Assembly (NCBI GenBank): GCA_000585015.1
Contig: JFAX01000003.1
Location: 5,576-69,575 of the forward strand
Direction: 5' to 3'
DNA: 64,000 nt
DNA from: Candidatus Accumulibacter adjunctus
GTDB lineage: Bacteria; Pseudomonadota; Gammaproteobacteria; Burkholderiales; Rhodocyclaceae
Each line of letters starts with the position of its first letter. Position 1 is the first letter of the stretch. Shown here piece by piece: positions 10,440 through 19,600 of this stretch. The notes under the pieces were generated by a model that made no database searches, was not told the origin of the DNA, and worked only from the letters and a program-made list of their open reading frames with translations. Made by a program: the position numbers and the translations under genes.

Positions 10440-11986
10440 GGGGAAGCTCCGCGCAATTGCCTGAGGAAGCGTTCGCTGGGCATGTCGAGCATCTCGACAC
10501 CGTAGCGCGTCGTCGCCCAGTTCGCCAGCCGGCTCCAGGCCCGCAACCCCATCTGGTGGCTGCAGTCGCGCTGGTCACCGAGGTCGCGCGGATGCACGGC
10601 GAAGCGCCGGATCTGTCCGCGGCGGACGTCGAGGCACTCGCGCAGCAGGTAGTAGCTGAGGCGGAAATCCGGGTCGAGGATGCGGCTGCCGAGGCAGACG
10701 ATCGGCGTGTTGGAGAGTATCTGTCCGATCTGCTCCGGTACCGCCTTGTGCGACGGCGAGCGCGACACGGCTTCGTAGTACTGTTCGGTCGAGAGGGTGA
10801 AGCTGTCGCGAACGTCGAGTGAACCGTGCAGTTTGTAGAGGATCGGCTCGCGCAGATCGGCAAAGATGCTCGCCAGCTGCGTGCCATCGGGCGAGCCGGC
10901 GCTGGCCTGCTCGAGGCTGACACTGCGCGCGTCGCATTCCTCGATGACGCGGTCCATGTCGTCGCTGCTGTCGAGCGGGAAGGAGTGGTGGTAGCCACTG
11001 CGTTCGCCGACGCGGATGAAACCACTCCCGCTCAGCTCCACCTGGTCGTAGAGGTTGATGTCGAGCCGCCTGCCCGAGGCCGATTGGACGAAGCGTGTGA
11101 ATCCCATGCCGGCACGCAGGAAGGCCTGCTCGATCGTCGTGTCGAGCACCGAGGTGATGACGAGGTGGCGGTAGCGCCGGCGTCCGCGGCCGGCGGGGCG
11201 GGCGCAGAGCTGCCGCAGCAGCAGCGCGAGCTCGTCATAGGCCGCCGGTATCTGCAGGTGGCCCTGGCGCAGGATGCTCGCGACATCGGTCTGCAAGCGG
11301 TTCTCGTCGCTCTTGACGGCGTAGTAGTTGGCCGCGAGGTCGAGCGAGGGGAGCATCGCCGGCGCCTCCTCGCCGATCAGTTCGAGCGATCGCAACAGTT
11401 TCTCGCTGATGTCGCAGGGGGTGAGTGCCGACATGAGTCCGCGGCCGACGAAGAACGAGATGGCGTCGTTCTCGAGGTGTCCCTGCAGATAGGCGATCGC
11501 CTCGCGGTTCGGGTCGATCGGCGCGGGCGTCGTCGCCGCCGGACGTGCCGCCTGCGCCGCGCGGGCGAAGCGCGGATGGACGCCGGTGATGCCGGCGACG
11601 AGGCGCTCGAAGTTCGGTTGGTCGTCGAGCGAACGCAGGAGGCAGAAGTCGAGGTTCTTGAGGAACAGCGGGATGCGCTCGTCGCGGACGTCGACGCCGG
11701 GCAGCGCAACGGGTACCACGCGCATCTTGCGTTCGGCATTGCGGTTCAGCGCCGCCCGCACCTCCGGCGCCTGCCAGTTGCCCAGCCCCTTGCGGCCGAT
11801 GAAGACGACGCTGGTGTTGAGCTGGCGCAGGGCCTCCTCGAGCTTCTCCTGCCACGGGTCGCCCGGGACGAGTTCCCAGCGATCGAACCATACCTGCAGG
11901 TTGGCCTCGTCGCGCAGGCGCTCGGCGATCCGCGTCACCTCGTCTTCGTCCTCCCTGCTGTAGCTCAGGAAAGCGTCGTAGCTCAT
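10436..11986 (-). CDS. TIR-SIR2-like fusion protein
   Basis: 516 aa. N-term MSYDAFLSYSREDEDEV...VWFDRWELVPGDPWQEKLEEAL...VVFIGRKGLGNWQAPEVRAAL (TIR, W..E motif). C-term AISFFVGRGLMSAL...HLVITSVLDTTIEQAF...ILYKLHGSLD...PIVCLGSRILDPDFRLSYYLL (SIR2_2-like). Confidence 0.85.
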   Translation of the reverse strand: MSYDAFLSYSREDEDEVTRIAERLRDEANLQVWFDRWELVPGDPWQEKLEEALRQLNTSVVFIGRKGLGNWQAPEVRAALNRNAERKMRVVPVALPGVDVRDERIPLFLKNLDFCLLRSLDDQPNFERLVAGITGVHPRFARAAQAARPAATTPAPIDPNREAIAYLQGHLENDAISFFVGRGLMSALTPCDISEKLLRSLELIGEEAPAMLPSLDLAANYYAVKSDENRLQTDVASILRQGHLQIPAAYDELALLLRQLCARPAGRGRRRYRHLVITSVLDTTIEQAFLRAGMGFTRFVQSASGRRLDINLYDQVELSGSGFIRVGERSGYHHSFPLDSSDDMDRVIEECDARSVSLEQASAGSPDGTQLASIFADLREPILYKLHGSLDVRDSFTLSTEQYYEAVSRSPSHKAVPEQIGQILSNTPIVCLGSRILDPDFRLSYYLLRECLDVRRGQIRRFAVHPRDLGDQRDCSHQMGLRAWSRLANWATTRYGVEMLDMPSERFLRQLRGASP

Positions 11987-13176
11987 CTCTGCTGCAGCCG
12001 TGAAACGAGGATCTGCCGCAGTTCGTCGTCACTGAGGACGATCGGGTTGCTCTTCATGCTGCCGCCGCGACTGGCGGCGACGATGCGCGGCAGGTCGTCC
12101 TCGCCGATGCCGTAAGCCGACAGTCGGGGCAGTTCGAGTTCGCTCTCCCAGCGGCGCAGCGTGTCGATGAGGAAGCGGCGCGCGTCGCGACCGTTGAGGC
12201 CTTTCTGCATGGCAAAGCGGCGGCCGATCTCGGCGTACTTCGGCAGTGCGGGGTTGTCCGGCTCGCGCGCCTCGAGGGCGGCGATGTTGCACGCGGTCGC
12301 GCTCGCCACCAGCGTACCGCAGACGACGCCATGCGGGATCGGGAAGAAGGCGCCGAGCGGCGAGGCGAGGCCATGCACGGCGCCGAGCCCGGTCTGCGCG
12401 AGGCAGATTCCCGAGCACAGCGAGGCATGGGCCATCTGCGCGCGGGCCGTCGCCGACTGCTCGCGATGGAGCGCGAGCAGCGAATCGCGCGCGGCCATGA
12501 TACCGGAGCGGGCGAGGGCGTCGGTCAGCGGGTTGGCACGCGTGGCGACGAAGGCCTCGAGGAGCTGGGTGAAGGCGTCGAGGCCGTCGGCGGCGATCAG
12601 CGCCGGCGGACAGGTGGCGAGCAGGTCGGGATCGACGATCGCCCATTCCGCCACCAGCCGCTCATCGCGGAATGACTTCTTGAAGCCGCCGGGCGCCGTC
12701 AGGACGGCGTTGCGCGTCGCCTCCGAACCGGTGCCGGCGGTCGTCGGGACGGCGATGAACGGCGTTGCCGGCCCGCGGTAGGGGAGTTCGGGGCCGACTC
12801 CCTCGAGATGGTCGAGCACCGAATTCCCGGGCCGCAGCAGGCCGGCGACCGCTTTCGCCGCATCGAGCGCGCTGCCGCCGCCGATGCCGACGACGCAATC
12901 CCAGGTGGTGCCGCGCAGTGCGGCGACGCTGTCATCGACGAACTCCGGCGACGGCTCGCCGGACACCGGCAGCCGTTGCCAACCGAGGCCAAGCTGCTGG
13001 AACTGCGCGAACAACCGGCCGGCGGCTGCCGACTCGACGAACGAGCGCTCGCCGGTGACGAGCAGCACCCGGCTACCGTAACTGGCGGCGATCGCCGGCA
13101 GCCGGTCCACAGCGCCACTGCCGAACTCGATGCGCGGCAGGCGTGAGATCGAGAAGGGGGCGAAGGCGTCGCTCAC
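11983..13176 (-). CDS. Iron-containing alcohol dehydrogenase
   Basis: 397 aa. IEFGSGAVDRLP, GIGGGSALDAAKAVA, VPTTAGTGSEATRNAVL, HGLASPLGAFFPIPHGVVCGTL. Confidence 0.93.
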   Translation of the reverse strand: MSDAFAPFSISRLPRIEFGSGAVDRLPAIAASYGSRVLLVTGERSFVESAAAGRLFAQFQQLGLGWQRLPVSGEPSPEFVDDSVAALRGTTWDCVVGIGGGSALDAAKAVAGLLRPGNSVLDHLEGVGPELPYRGPATPFIAVPTTAGTGSEATRNAVLTAPGGFKKSFRDERLVAEWAIVDPDLLATCPPALIAADGLDAFTQLLEAFVATRANPLTDALARSGIMAARDSLLALHREQSATARAQMAHASLCSGICLAQTGLGAVHGLASPLGAFFPIPHGVVCGTLVASATACNIAALEAREPDNPALPKYAEIGRRFAMQKGLNGRDARRFLIDTLRRWESELELPRLSAYGIGEDDLPRIVAASRGGSMKSNPIVLSDDELRQILVSRLQQR

Positions 13177-13466
13177 GCCGGGAACAGCCCGTTCATCGGC
13201 TCACCACGGCGCGGCTCGGCCATCATCCCGGCGACGGCGTCGCGCCAGGCGAGGTAGTGCGCCGTCTGCTTGTGCGCGGCGGCGTCGGCGGCCGAGGCGT
13301 AGGCTTCGTAGAGGATGAAGCGGGTGGCGTCTTCGGGCGCCTGCAGGACGTCGAAACGCCGGTTTCCCGGCTCGCCGACCGAGGCTTCGTGATTCGCCCG
13401 CGTGGCGGCGATGAAGGCGTCGACCGACTCCGGACGGACGCGGACATGGACGAGGGTGACCTGCAT
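13173..13466 (-). CDS. ABM-family (antibiotic biosynthesis/quinol) monooxygenase, LsrG-like
   Basis: 97 aa. MQVTLVHVRVRPESVDAFIAATRANHEASVGEPGNRRFDVLQAPEDATRFILYEAYASAADAAAHKQTAHYLAWRDAV. AAGGAG ribosome-binding site upstream. Confidence 0.9.
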   Translation of the reverse strand: MQVTLVHVRVRPESVDAFIAATRANHEASVGEPGNRRFDVLQAPEDATRFILYEAYASAADAAAHKQTAHYLAWRDAVAGMMAEPRRGEPMNGLFPA

Positions 13467-13525
13467 GCTGATCTCCTTGGATGGCAGCGGCTGCCTGATG
13501 AATGGACCGGATCGTGTGCGCGCCG

Positions 13526-14050
13526 TCAGGACCGGATCGCCTCGTCAAGGGTGATGTCGACCATCAGGTCGTTCGACAGATGCTCGAGATCGCCGGTCAG
13601 CTGGTGGACGTCGAGGGTCGCTGCCGCGGTCAGCTCGGCGGTCGCGTGGAAAAGGATGCCCGCCGACATCGGCGCGCTGGCGGTGTGCGTGCTGAGATCC
13701 TCGACGTTGATCGCGTGCCGCGCGAGCACCTGCGACACTTCGCGGACGATGCCGATGCGGTCGTGGCCGACGAGTGACAGCTTGAGCCGCCGCGTGGCAG
13801 CCGGTGCGGCCGCTGCTCGCGAGACCTCACAGCCGACGCGCAGGCCGGGCAGCGCGGCAAGGTCGGCTTCGAGCGCCGGCAGATCGCCTTCGCCGATGCT
13901 GACGCAGACGATGCCGGCGAACTTGCCGGAAAGATTCGACATCGATGACTCGAGCCAGTTGCCGTGGTGCCGGCTGATGGCGGTGGCAAGCTGCTCGACG
14001 AGACCGGGGCGATCATCGCCGATGACGGTGAGAACCAGGGAAACGTTCAT
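13526..14050 (-). CDS. Tandem ACT-domain protein, GcvR-like
   Basis: 174 aa. LVLTVIGDDRPGLVEQLATAISRHHGNWLESSMSNLSGKFAGIVCVS...LSLVGHDRIGIVREVSQVLARHAINVEDL. Confidence 0.88.
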   Translation of the reverse strand: MNVSLVLTVIGDDRPGLVEQLATAISRHHGNWLESSMSNLSGKFAGIVCVSIGEGDLPALEADLAALPGLRVGCEVSRAAAAPAATRRLKLSLVGHDRIGIVREVSQVLARHAINVEDLSTHTASAPMSAGILFHATAELTAAATLDVHQLTGDLEHLSNDLMVDITLDEAIRS

Positions 14051-14162
14051 GAGGTGGCGCTCCGGGGACGGTGAGCCCTCATTCTAACGCGCGACCGCGA
14101 GCCGGAGCAGGGTGCGCCGGCTCGCACTGCGTCGGCAGAGGGCGGCCGCTGCTGGCGCCCGG

Positions 14163-14504
14163 TCACCAGCCGCCGGCTTCGGGGCAGCGCCGATAGGGCG
14201 GCGGTGGGTGCTGCGTCGGACGGCATGGCAGGTCGCGGCCGTCGCGCGACGGCTCGCTGCGCGGTGGACGCCACCAGGGGTCCTGCCAGTCCGGGCGCTG
14301 CGGATGGCGGGGGGCGAAGGGCGGCTCGAGCGGTGGTTGCAGGTAGCTGCGCAGCCACAACTGCTCGCTGCGCGCCCGCTCGCGCTGTGCGAACATCTCC
14401 AGCACTTCCTGCGTCGGCACGGTGGCCGTCGCCGCTTCGGCGGCGCCGACGATCGCCTGCACGAGGCTGGCGAGGAGCGCGGTGCTGCTGATGAGCGTTC
14501 TCAT
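14163..14504 (-). CDS. Small secreted proline-rich protein
   Basis: MRTLISSTALLASLVQAIVGAAEA signal-like start; 113 aa in the frame after the CsgG-like gene. Confidence 0.5.
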   Translation of the reverse strand: MRTLISSTALLASLVQAIVGAAEAATATVPTQEVLEMFAQRERARSEQLWLRSYLQPPLEPPFAPRHPQRPDWQDPWWRPPRSEPSRDGRDLPCRPTQHPPPPYRRCPEAGGW

Positions 14505-14523
14505 GGGCTTCGTCGATCGGCGG

Positions 14524-16641
14524 CTAGTCGTGCCGGAAGTACTTCTTCGGCGTGCTGTTGATGATGTATTCGCTCGCCTGCTGCACGCAGTCGCGGATCG
14601 CGGCTTCCATCGGCGTGTTGCGAAAGCCGCCGAGGCTGACCGGGATGGCGGTCCCGCGGCGCGACAGCGTCGCGCCGATGTTGGTCTGCGATGCGCTCGC
14701 CTTGCCCTCGATCCTCTTTGCCCCGAGCACGCGACCGGTCGCGATGTCGATGACGCGGACGTCGATCGCCAGGTGGGCGTTGCGGGATTGATGGCCGAAA
14801 GTGAGCGGAATCTTCGGCACGCCGAGCTCGAGTCCGCCGCCCGACGCTTCGAGCTCGAACTCGGTGACGGCGGCGGAGACCATGATCTCGGCGACATCCA
14901 TCTGCCTTTCGGCAATGATCGCGTCGGGGCGTGCCAGCGGCGACCGCGAGAGCGCCTGTTCGGCAGCAAGGCCCTGCAGATCGAGACGTTCGACGACGAT
15001 GAAGCGACCGTTTTCGTGCATCGTCGTCATCATCATTTCCCGCAGGCCATCGCCGACGAATTGCCCGGCACCCGCCGCCTTGACCATGAATTCGCCGATC
15101 GCGATCATCGCCTTCCTGCCCGGCGGCACGGTTTCGGCAGGCGCCGCGCCGGTGGCCCGGGCGGCCGGGCGCGCCGCCGCTTCGGCGCCTGCTCCTGTCG
15201 CCATCGGCGGTGCCGTTGGCTGGCTGGCCGCGGTGTCGGTCGTCGCCGCGACGGGCGCCGCCGTCACCGCGCTGGGCGTCGTCAGCTCGCCCTGTCGTTG
15301 CCGCAGCACCTCCAGCATCTGGCGGTGGCTGGCGTTGCCGGGGTCGCGTTCGAGCGCCAGGCGGTAGTATTTCTCGGCCTCTGGCCAATCCTGGCGGGTG
15401 TAGTGGACGAGGGCCAGTCCGGCGTAGGGCAGCGGCCATTGCGGGGCCGTCTCGATGGCCTTGAGATAGGCGTCCCGCGCCTGCGCCTGGGCTCCGAGTC
15501 CGACGTATGCGAGGGCGAGATTGTTCAGTGTTTCCGCCCGTGGCCCCGCGAGGTCGAGCGCCTTGCGGCAGGCGCGTACGGCGTCGGCATGACGCTGCTG
15601 CATCAGCAGGCCATGGCCGAGCCTGGCCCAGCTCTGAGCCTCGCTGGGCACGCGCGCAGTCGCCTGCCGGTAATGGCGTTCGGCTTCCTGCCAGCGGCCG
15701 CTGTCGTAGGCGGCGTCGGCCAGCTCGAGGTCGCTCTTGTAGGCGCGGTAGCTGGCTTCGTCCAGCGCCAGCAGCTCGGCGCGCACCTGCGCGGCTGCCG
15801 CGGTGTCGGCCGCCGGCGCGCCCGCTGCGCGGTCTGCAGCCGACCGGCTCGCGGCGGCGGGAGCCGGTACCGCAGCCGCAACAAGCCGGTCGGCAGCGTC
15901 CCACTCGGCGCTGGTCATCGCGGCCGCTGGCGCGGCGGCACTGAGCAGCACTTCCTTCTCCCAGCCGTCGCGCCGGACGACGAGACGCAAGGGGCGGTTG
16001 GCGGCAGCGGCCCCGTGCAGCAGCCGGACGAGCCCGCTCGCGCCGCCGGGGGGACGGCCGTCGACGCGTGTCACGAGGTCGCCCGGCTGCAGGCCGGCGG
16101 CGGCCGCTGCCGTGTCGGCGAGCACGGCAGCGATCGCGACGCTGCCGGCGGGCTGGGTGCCCGCAGCCGGCTCGGCCAGGCGCAGGCCGAATCGTCGCGC
16201 TGGCGCCGGGCGGGCTGCCTGCGGCGGCAGCACGATGTCGCGTTCCCAGCCCTGGCGCGAAACGCGCAGCGTCACGGCCTCGCCGGCAGGCACGCTGCGG
16301 GCGCGCAGGGAAAACTGGGCGGCGCCGCCGATCGGCGTCTGCTGCAGACGGCGGACGATGTCGCCGGGCTGGATGCCCGCTGCCGCCGCGCTGCTGTCCG
16401 GGGCCACCGTCGCCACCTCGGCACCGCTCGCGTCGCCCGTATCGCGCAGCTCGAGGCCGAACTCGCCTGCTGCGGCGAGAGTCGCCGCCGCCAGCAACAG
16501 GCCCGCCAGCAGGCGGAAGCAACTCGTCAGGCAGCGGCCGACGGCGCTGCTGCGTCGCTGGCCGAAGTCTGCGCCGGTCAGCGGGGGTGGGCTCGGCGGG
16601 TCACCGCGGGCGGTTGGCGGCGTCTGTGCAGCGGCTTGCAT
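14524..16641 (-). CDS. Exported two-PDZ + TPR + CsgG-like protein
   Basis: 705 aa. Two PDZ-like segments (AAAAGIQPGDIVRRLQQTPIGG and AAAGLQPGDLVTRVDGRPPGG), TPR region (AQSWARLGHGLLMQQRHADAVRACRKAL...), C-term IGEFMVKAAGAGQFVGDGLREMMMTTMHENGRFIVVERLDLQG (CsgG-like). Confidence 0.82.
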   Translation of the reverse strand: MQAAAQTPPTARGDPPSPPPLTGADFGQRRSSAVGRCLTSCFRLLAGLLLAAATLAAAGEFGLELRDTGDASGAEVATVAPDSSAAAAGIQPGDIVRRLQQTPIGGAAQFSLRARSVPAGEAVTLRVSRQGWERDIVLPPQAARPAPARRFGLRLAEPAAGTQPAGSVAIAAVLADTAAAAAGLQPGDLVTRVDGRPPGGASGLVRLLHGAAAANRPLRLVVRRDGWEKEVLLSAAAPAAAMTSAEWDAADRLVAAAVPAPAAASRSAADRAAGAPAADTAAAAQVRAELLALDEASYRAYKSDLELADAAYDSGRWQEAERHYRQATARVPSEAQSWARLGHGLLMQQRHADAVRACRKALDLAGPRAETLNNLALAYVGLGAQAQARDAYLKAIETAPQWPLPYAGLALVHYTRQDWPEAEKYYRLALERDPGNASHRQMLEVLRQRQGELTTPSAVTAAPVAATTDTAASQPTAPPMATGAGAEAAARPAARATGAAPAETVPPGRKAMIAIGEFMVKAAGAGQFVGDGLREMMMTTMHENGRFIVVERLDLQGLAAEQALSRSPLARPDAIIAERQMDVAEIMVSAAVTEFELEASGGGLELGVPKIPLTFGHQSRNAHLAIDVRVIDIATGRVLGAKRIEGKASASQTNIGATLSRRGTAIPVSLGGFRNTPMEAAIRDCVQQASEYIINSTPKKYFRHD

Positions 16642-16696
16642 CGTGCTCCTTTCTCGTCGTCGGCCGTCTGGCTGCCGGTGGTGCGCGTTTTTGCGC

Positions 16697-19600
16697 TCAG
16701 TGGCATTCGCAGCGGTGGCGGGCGCCGCCGAGCACCGCCACGCCCTTGCGGCCGTCCTCGGCGCAGCGCGCCTGGCAGGTCTGCTGCACCCAGGCGTCGC
16801 GGCCCTGGTCCAGCTTGCGCTGCGCCTGGCGTTGGCAGTCGGCGCCCCGCTCGCGTCGCCCGGGTTTGCCGTCGGCGAGGAACTGGGCGATGCAGGTGCC
16901 GATCTCGGCGACGAAGCCCGTCAGGCCGGAGCTCACCTTCGCCTGATAAGCGGGGTGCAGGCTGCACCAGGCGATGTAGTTGCCGAAATGGCCGCCACAG
17001 CCCGGGCAGTCGAGGGCGCAGCCCGAGTAGCCGCCGCCCGAGCAGTTGCGGCGGTTGCAGTCCTCCGACATCTGGCGACAGCGTGCCTCCATCTGCTGCC
17101 CGACCTGCAGGCATGCCTGACCGTTCCCCTTCGGTTCGTAGACTCCGGGCGGCGGGCTGCCCGCCGCAGTCGACGGGGTGGCCGCTGTGGTGGCCGCTGT
17201 GGCGGCCGCTGTGGCGGCCGCTGCGCTGGCTCCGGTGACGGCGGGAGTCGCGACAGCAGCCGGCCGGCTGGACGTATCGCGGGTCGTGGCGCCGGCTGGC
17301 TGCTGGCCGTCGCCGGCCGTTACCGGCAGACAGTGGCCGCCCTGGCAGCTGTACCCGGCGGGACACGTGGCGTCGCTGGCACAGTGGCTCTCGCCGCCAG
17401 CGCTGCGACCGTCGCCGTCGCGCGACGTGGACAGCGTCTGTCCGTCACGCGCCATCTGTTGCCGCAGGGTGTCGGACGAGAAGCGTCCACCCGGTCCCCA
17501 ATAAGGCCCTAGGCTGCCGCTGCCGGCACCCTGGCGGCTTCTCTCGCGCTGTCCGTAGAGGTCGAGCACGCTGCCTGTCGGCACCTCACTGGGTCGCTGC
17601 TGGGCGGATGGCGCGGTGGCCGGGCCGCCGGGCAGGCAGCGACCATCCCGGTCGCAGCGCTCACTCGGGCAGTTGGCGGCCAGCCAGTTGCGGGCATCGC
17701 CGTCGCTCAGCAGATGTTCGACCCAGACCCAGCTGTCGACGCGATTCGGGTACTCGGTGAAGCCGACGCCACCGTGCTGCCGACTGCAGACCACAGCCCA
17801 GCGGCCACCGCTGCGGATCGCTCCGGCGCGGGCGCAGGCGCCGTCGGGAGTGCACGTCCAGGAAGGGCAGTTCTGCTCGATCCACCAGCGCGCACTGGCC
17901 TCGCCGGCGAGTGCCGGCGACATCGGGCGGTGCCCGGGCAGGGTGCCGGAGCGGCCGATGACGACGTGTCCCGTCGGATCGCAGAGTGCCTGGTAGCCGT
18001 CACCAGCGGCTGCCGCCGGCGGTGGCTCGCGGGCGCACAGGCCGTGTGTGCCTTCGATCGTGCACACGGTTCGCGGACAGTTCTCCCCGATCCACTGCTC
18101 GGCGCGTCGCGGTCCCATGAACGGGCCAGCGATGATGCCGAAGAGGGCAGGGGTCGTGTCCTCGCCGTATACGACGCGGCCACTCCGGTCGCAGAGGACA
18201 TACCAGGTCGGACGCCAGGGTTCGCTTCCCGGTTCACCCGGCCGGCGATCGTCGGCGTGGCTCAGGGGCGGTGTCCATGCGGCCGCCTGCAGGTCGACGG
18301 TGGCCTTCCCCGCACAGCCGTCCCAGCGTGCGCTGACGAGCACGCGCTCGTCGAAGCGCACCTCCGGCGGCGCGCCATAGGTGTTCGCCGGCCCCGGCTG
18401 CCAGCTCGCGAGACGTGTCACATCGGTCTCGGAGCCGTCGTCGAAGACGGCGGTCGCCGTGAAGCTGAGCTGACCGCCCGCGCCGATCTGCACCTGCTCC
18501 GGCTTCAGCCGCAGGTAGAGGCAGTTCTTGCGCCGCGTCTGCGACCCTGCGCTGGCAGGAGCCGGCTCGCTTGTGTCGCCCTCTGCCGGCCCGGCGCGCG
18601 AGCCTCCCGGAAGCGCTTGTCCGGGATCCACCGGCGCTCGCTGCAGATTGACGGTGACCGTCGCCGGACGGACGACCTCGGCGCCGCCGGACGGATTGGC
18701 GAGCGTGACGGTGAAGCTTGCCATCGCGCCGCCGCCGGAAGCGGCCAGGATGGGAACGTCGATGCTGCGGATGCCCTTGTCGCTCTCGGCCCAGCTGAGC
18801 GTGCCGGTGACCGGGGTGTAGTCGACCCCGGGTCGGGCGCTGCCCGGCTGCGTCTGATAGTCGACCGTCACTTCCCCCTTGCTGAAGCCGTCGCGGGTGA
18901 CGATGAGCCGCACCTGGCGGTCGGCCGGAGCGGCGCTGACCGCGTCCTCGACGAAGCTGATCTCGCCGCCCATCCGCGAGCGATCGCGGCTCGCCGCTGC
19001 GCGCTTGAGGACGAGCGTCGTCTCCGGCCAGCGATCGGGGCGGGCATCGCCGCGCTTGACGGCGATACCGAGCAGCAGCGCGCGGTCACCGGGTTCGGCA
19101 TCACTGTTCAGGATCTCGATTTCGACGGTTTTCCTGCCGACCTCGCCGTCGGCCCAGTCGAGGGTGTCGCTGGCGAGCCGGTAACTGACACCCGCCGATG
19201 CCGTTGCCAGATACGACGGGCTGCCGCGGGGAACGATCTGCACGCTGAGCGCGCCCCGGCCACTGCCGGTCCTGTGGACGGCAAGGCTCACCTGGCCGAC
19301 ATCCTTGCCGACCTCGCCCCAGGATTCGACGAAGCCGATGGTGTCCGGGCTGCCCTTGCGCCAGATCTCGATCTGATCCTCGCGATAGCTCCGGTGTGCC
19401 TGCAGGATGCGCTCGACGGTCCAGCCCTTGAAAAGGGTTCTCTGGTAGTCGAGGTCGCGTGGATCGACCACCTCGCTCTTGCGTGGCAGGCTGTTGCCGA
19501 CGAAATTCTGGAAGTAGTGGTCGATCGTTCCGGCTGCGTTGACGACGCCCGAGTGACTGTCGCCGAAGAGCAGCGCGTCGCCCGGGCGGTAGCGCTGCTT

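Noticed and set aside
17178-17226. Regulatory repeat array
   Set aside because: Lies inside a coding region and encodes an Ala/Thr linker.
14422-17238. 938-aa + strand ORF
   Set aside because: Antisense to the CsgG-like and Calx-beta genes; low-complexity A/R/G/P sequence.
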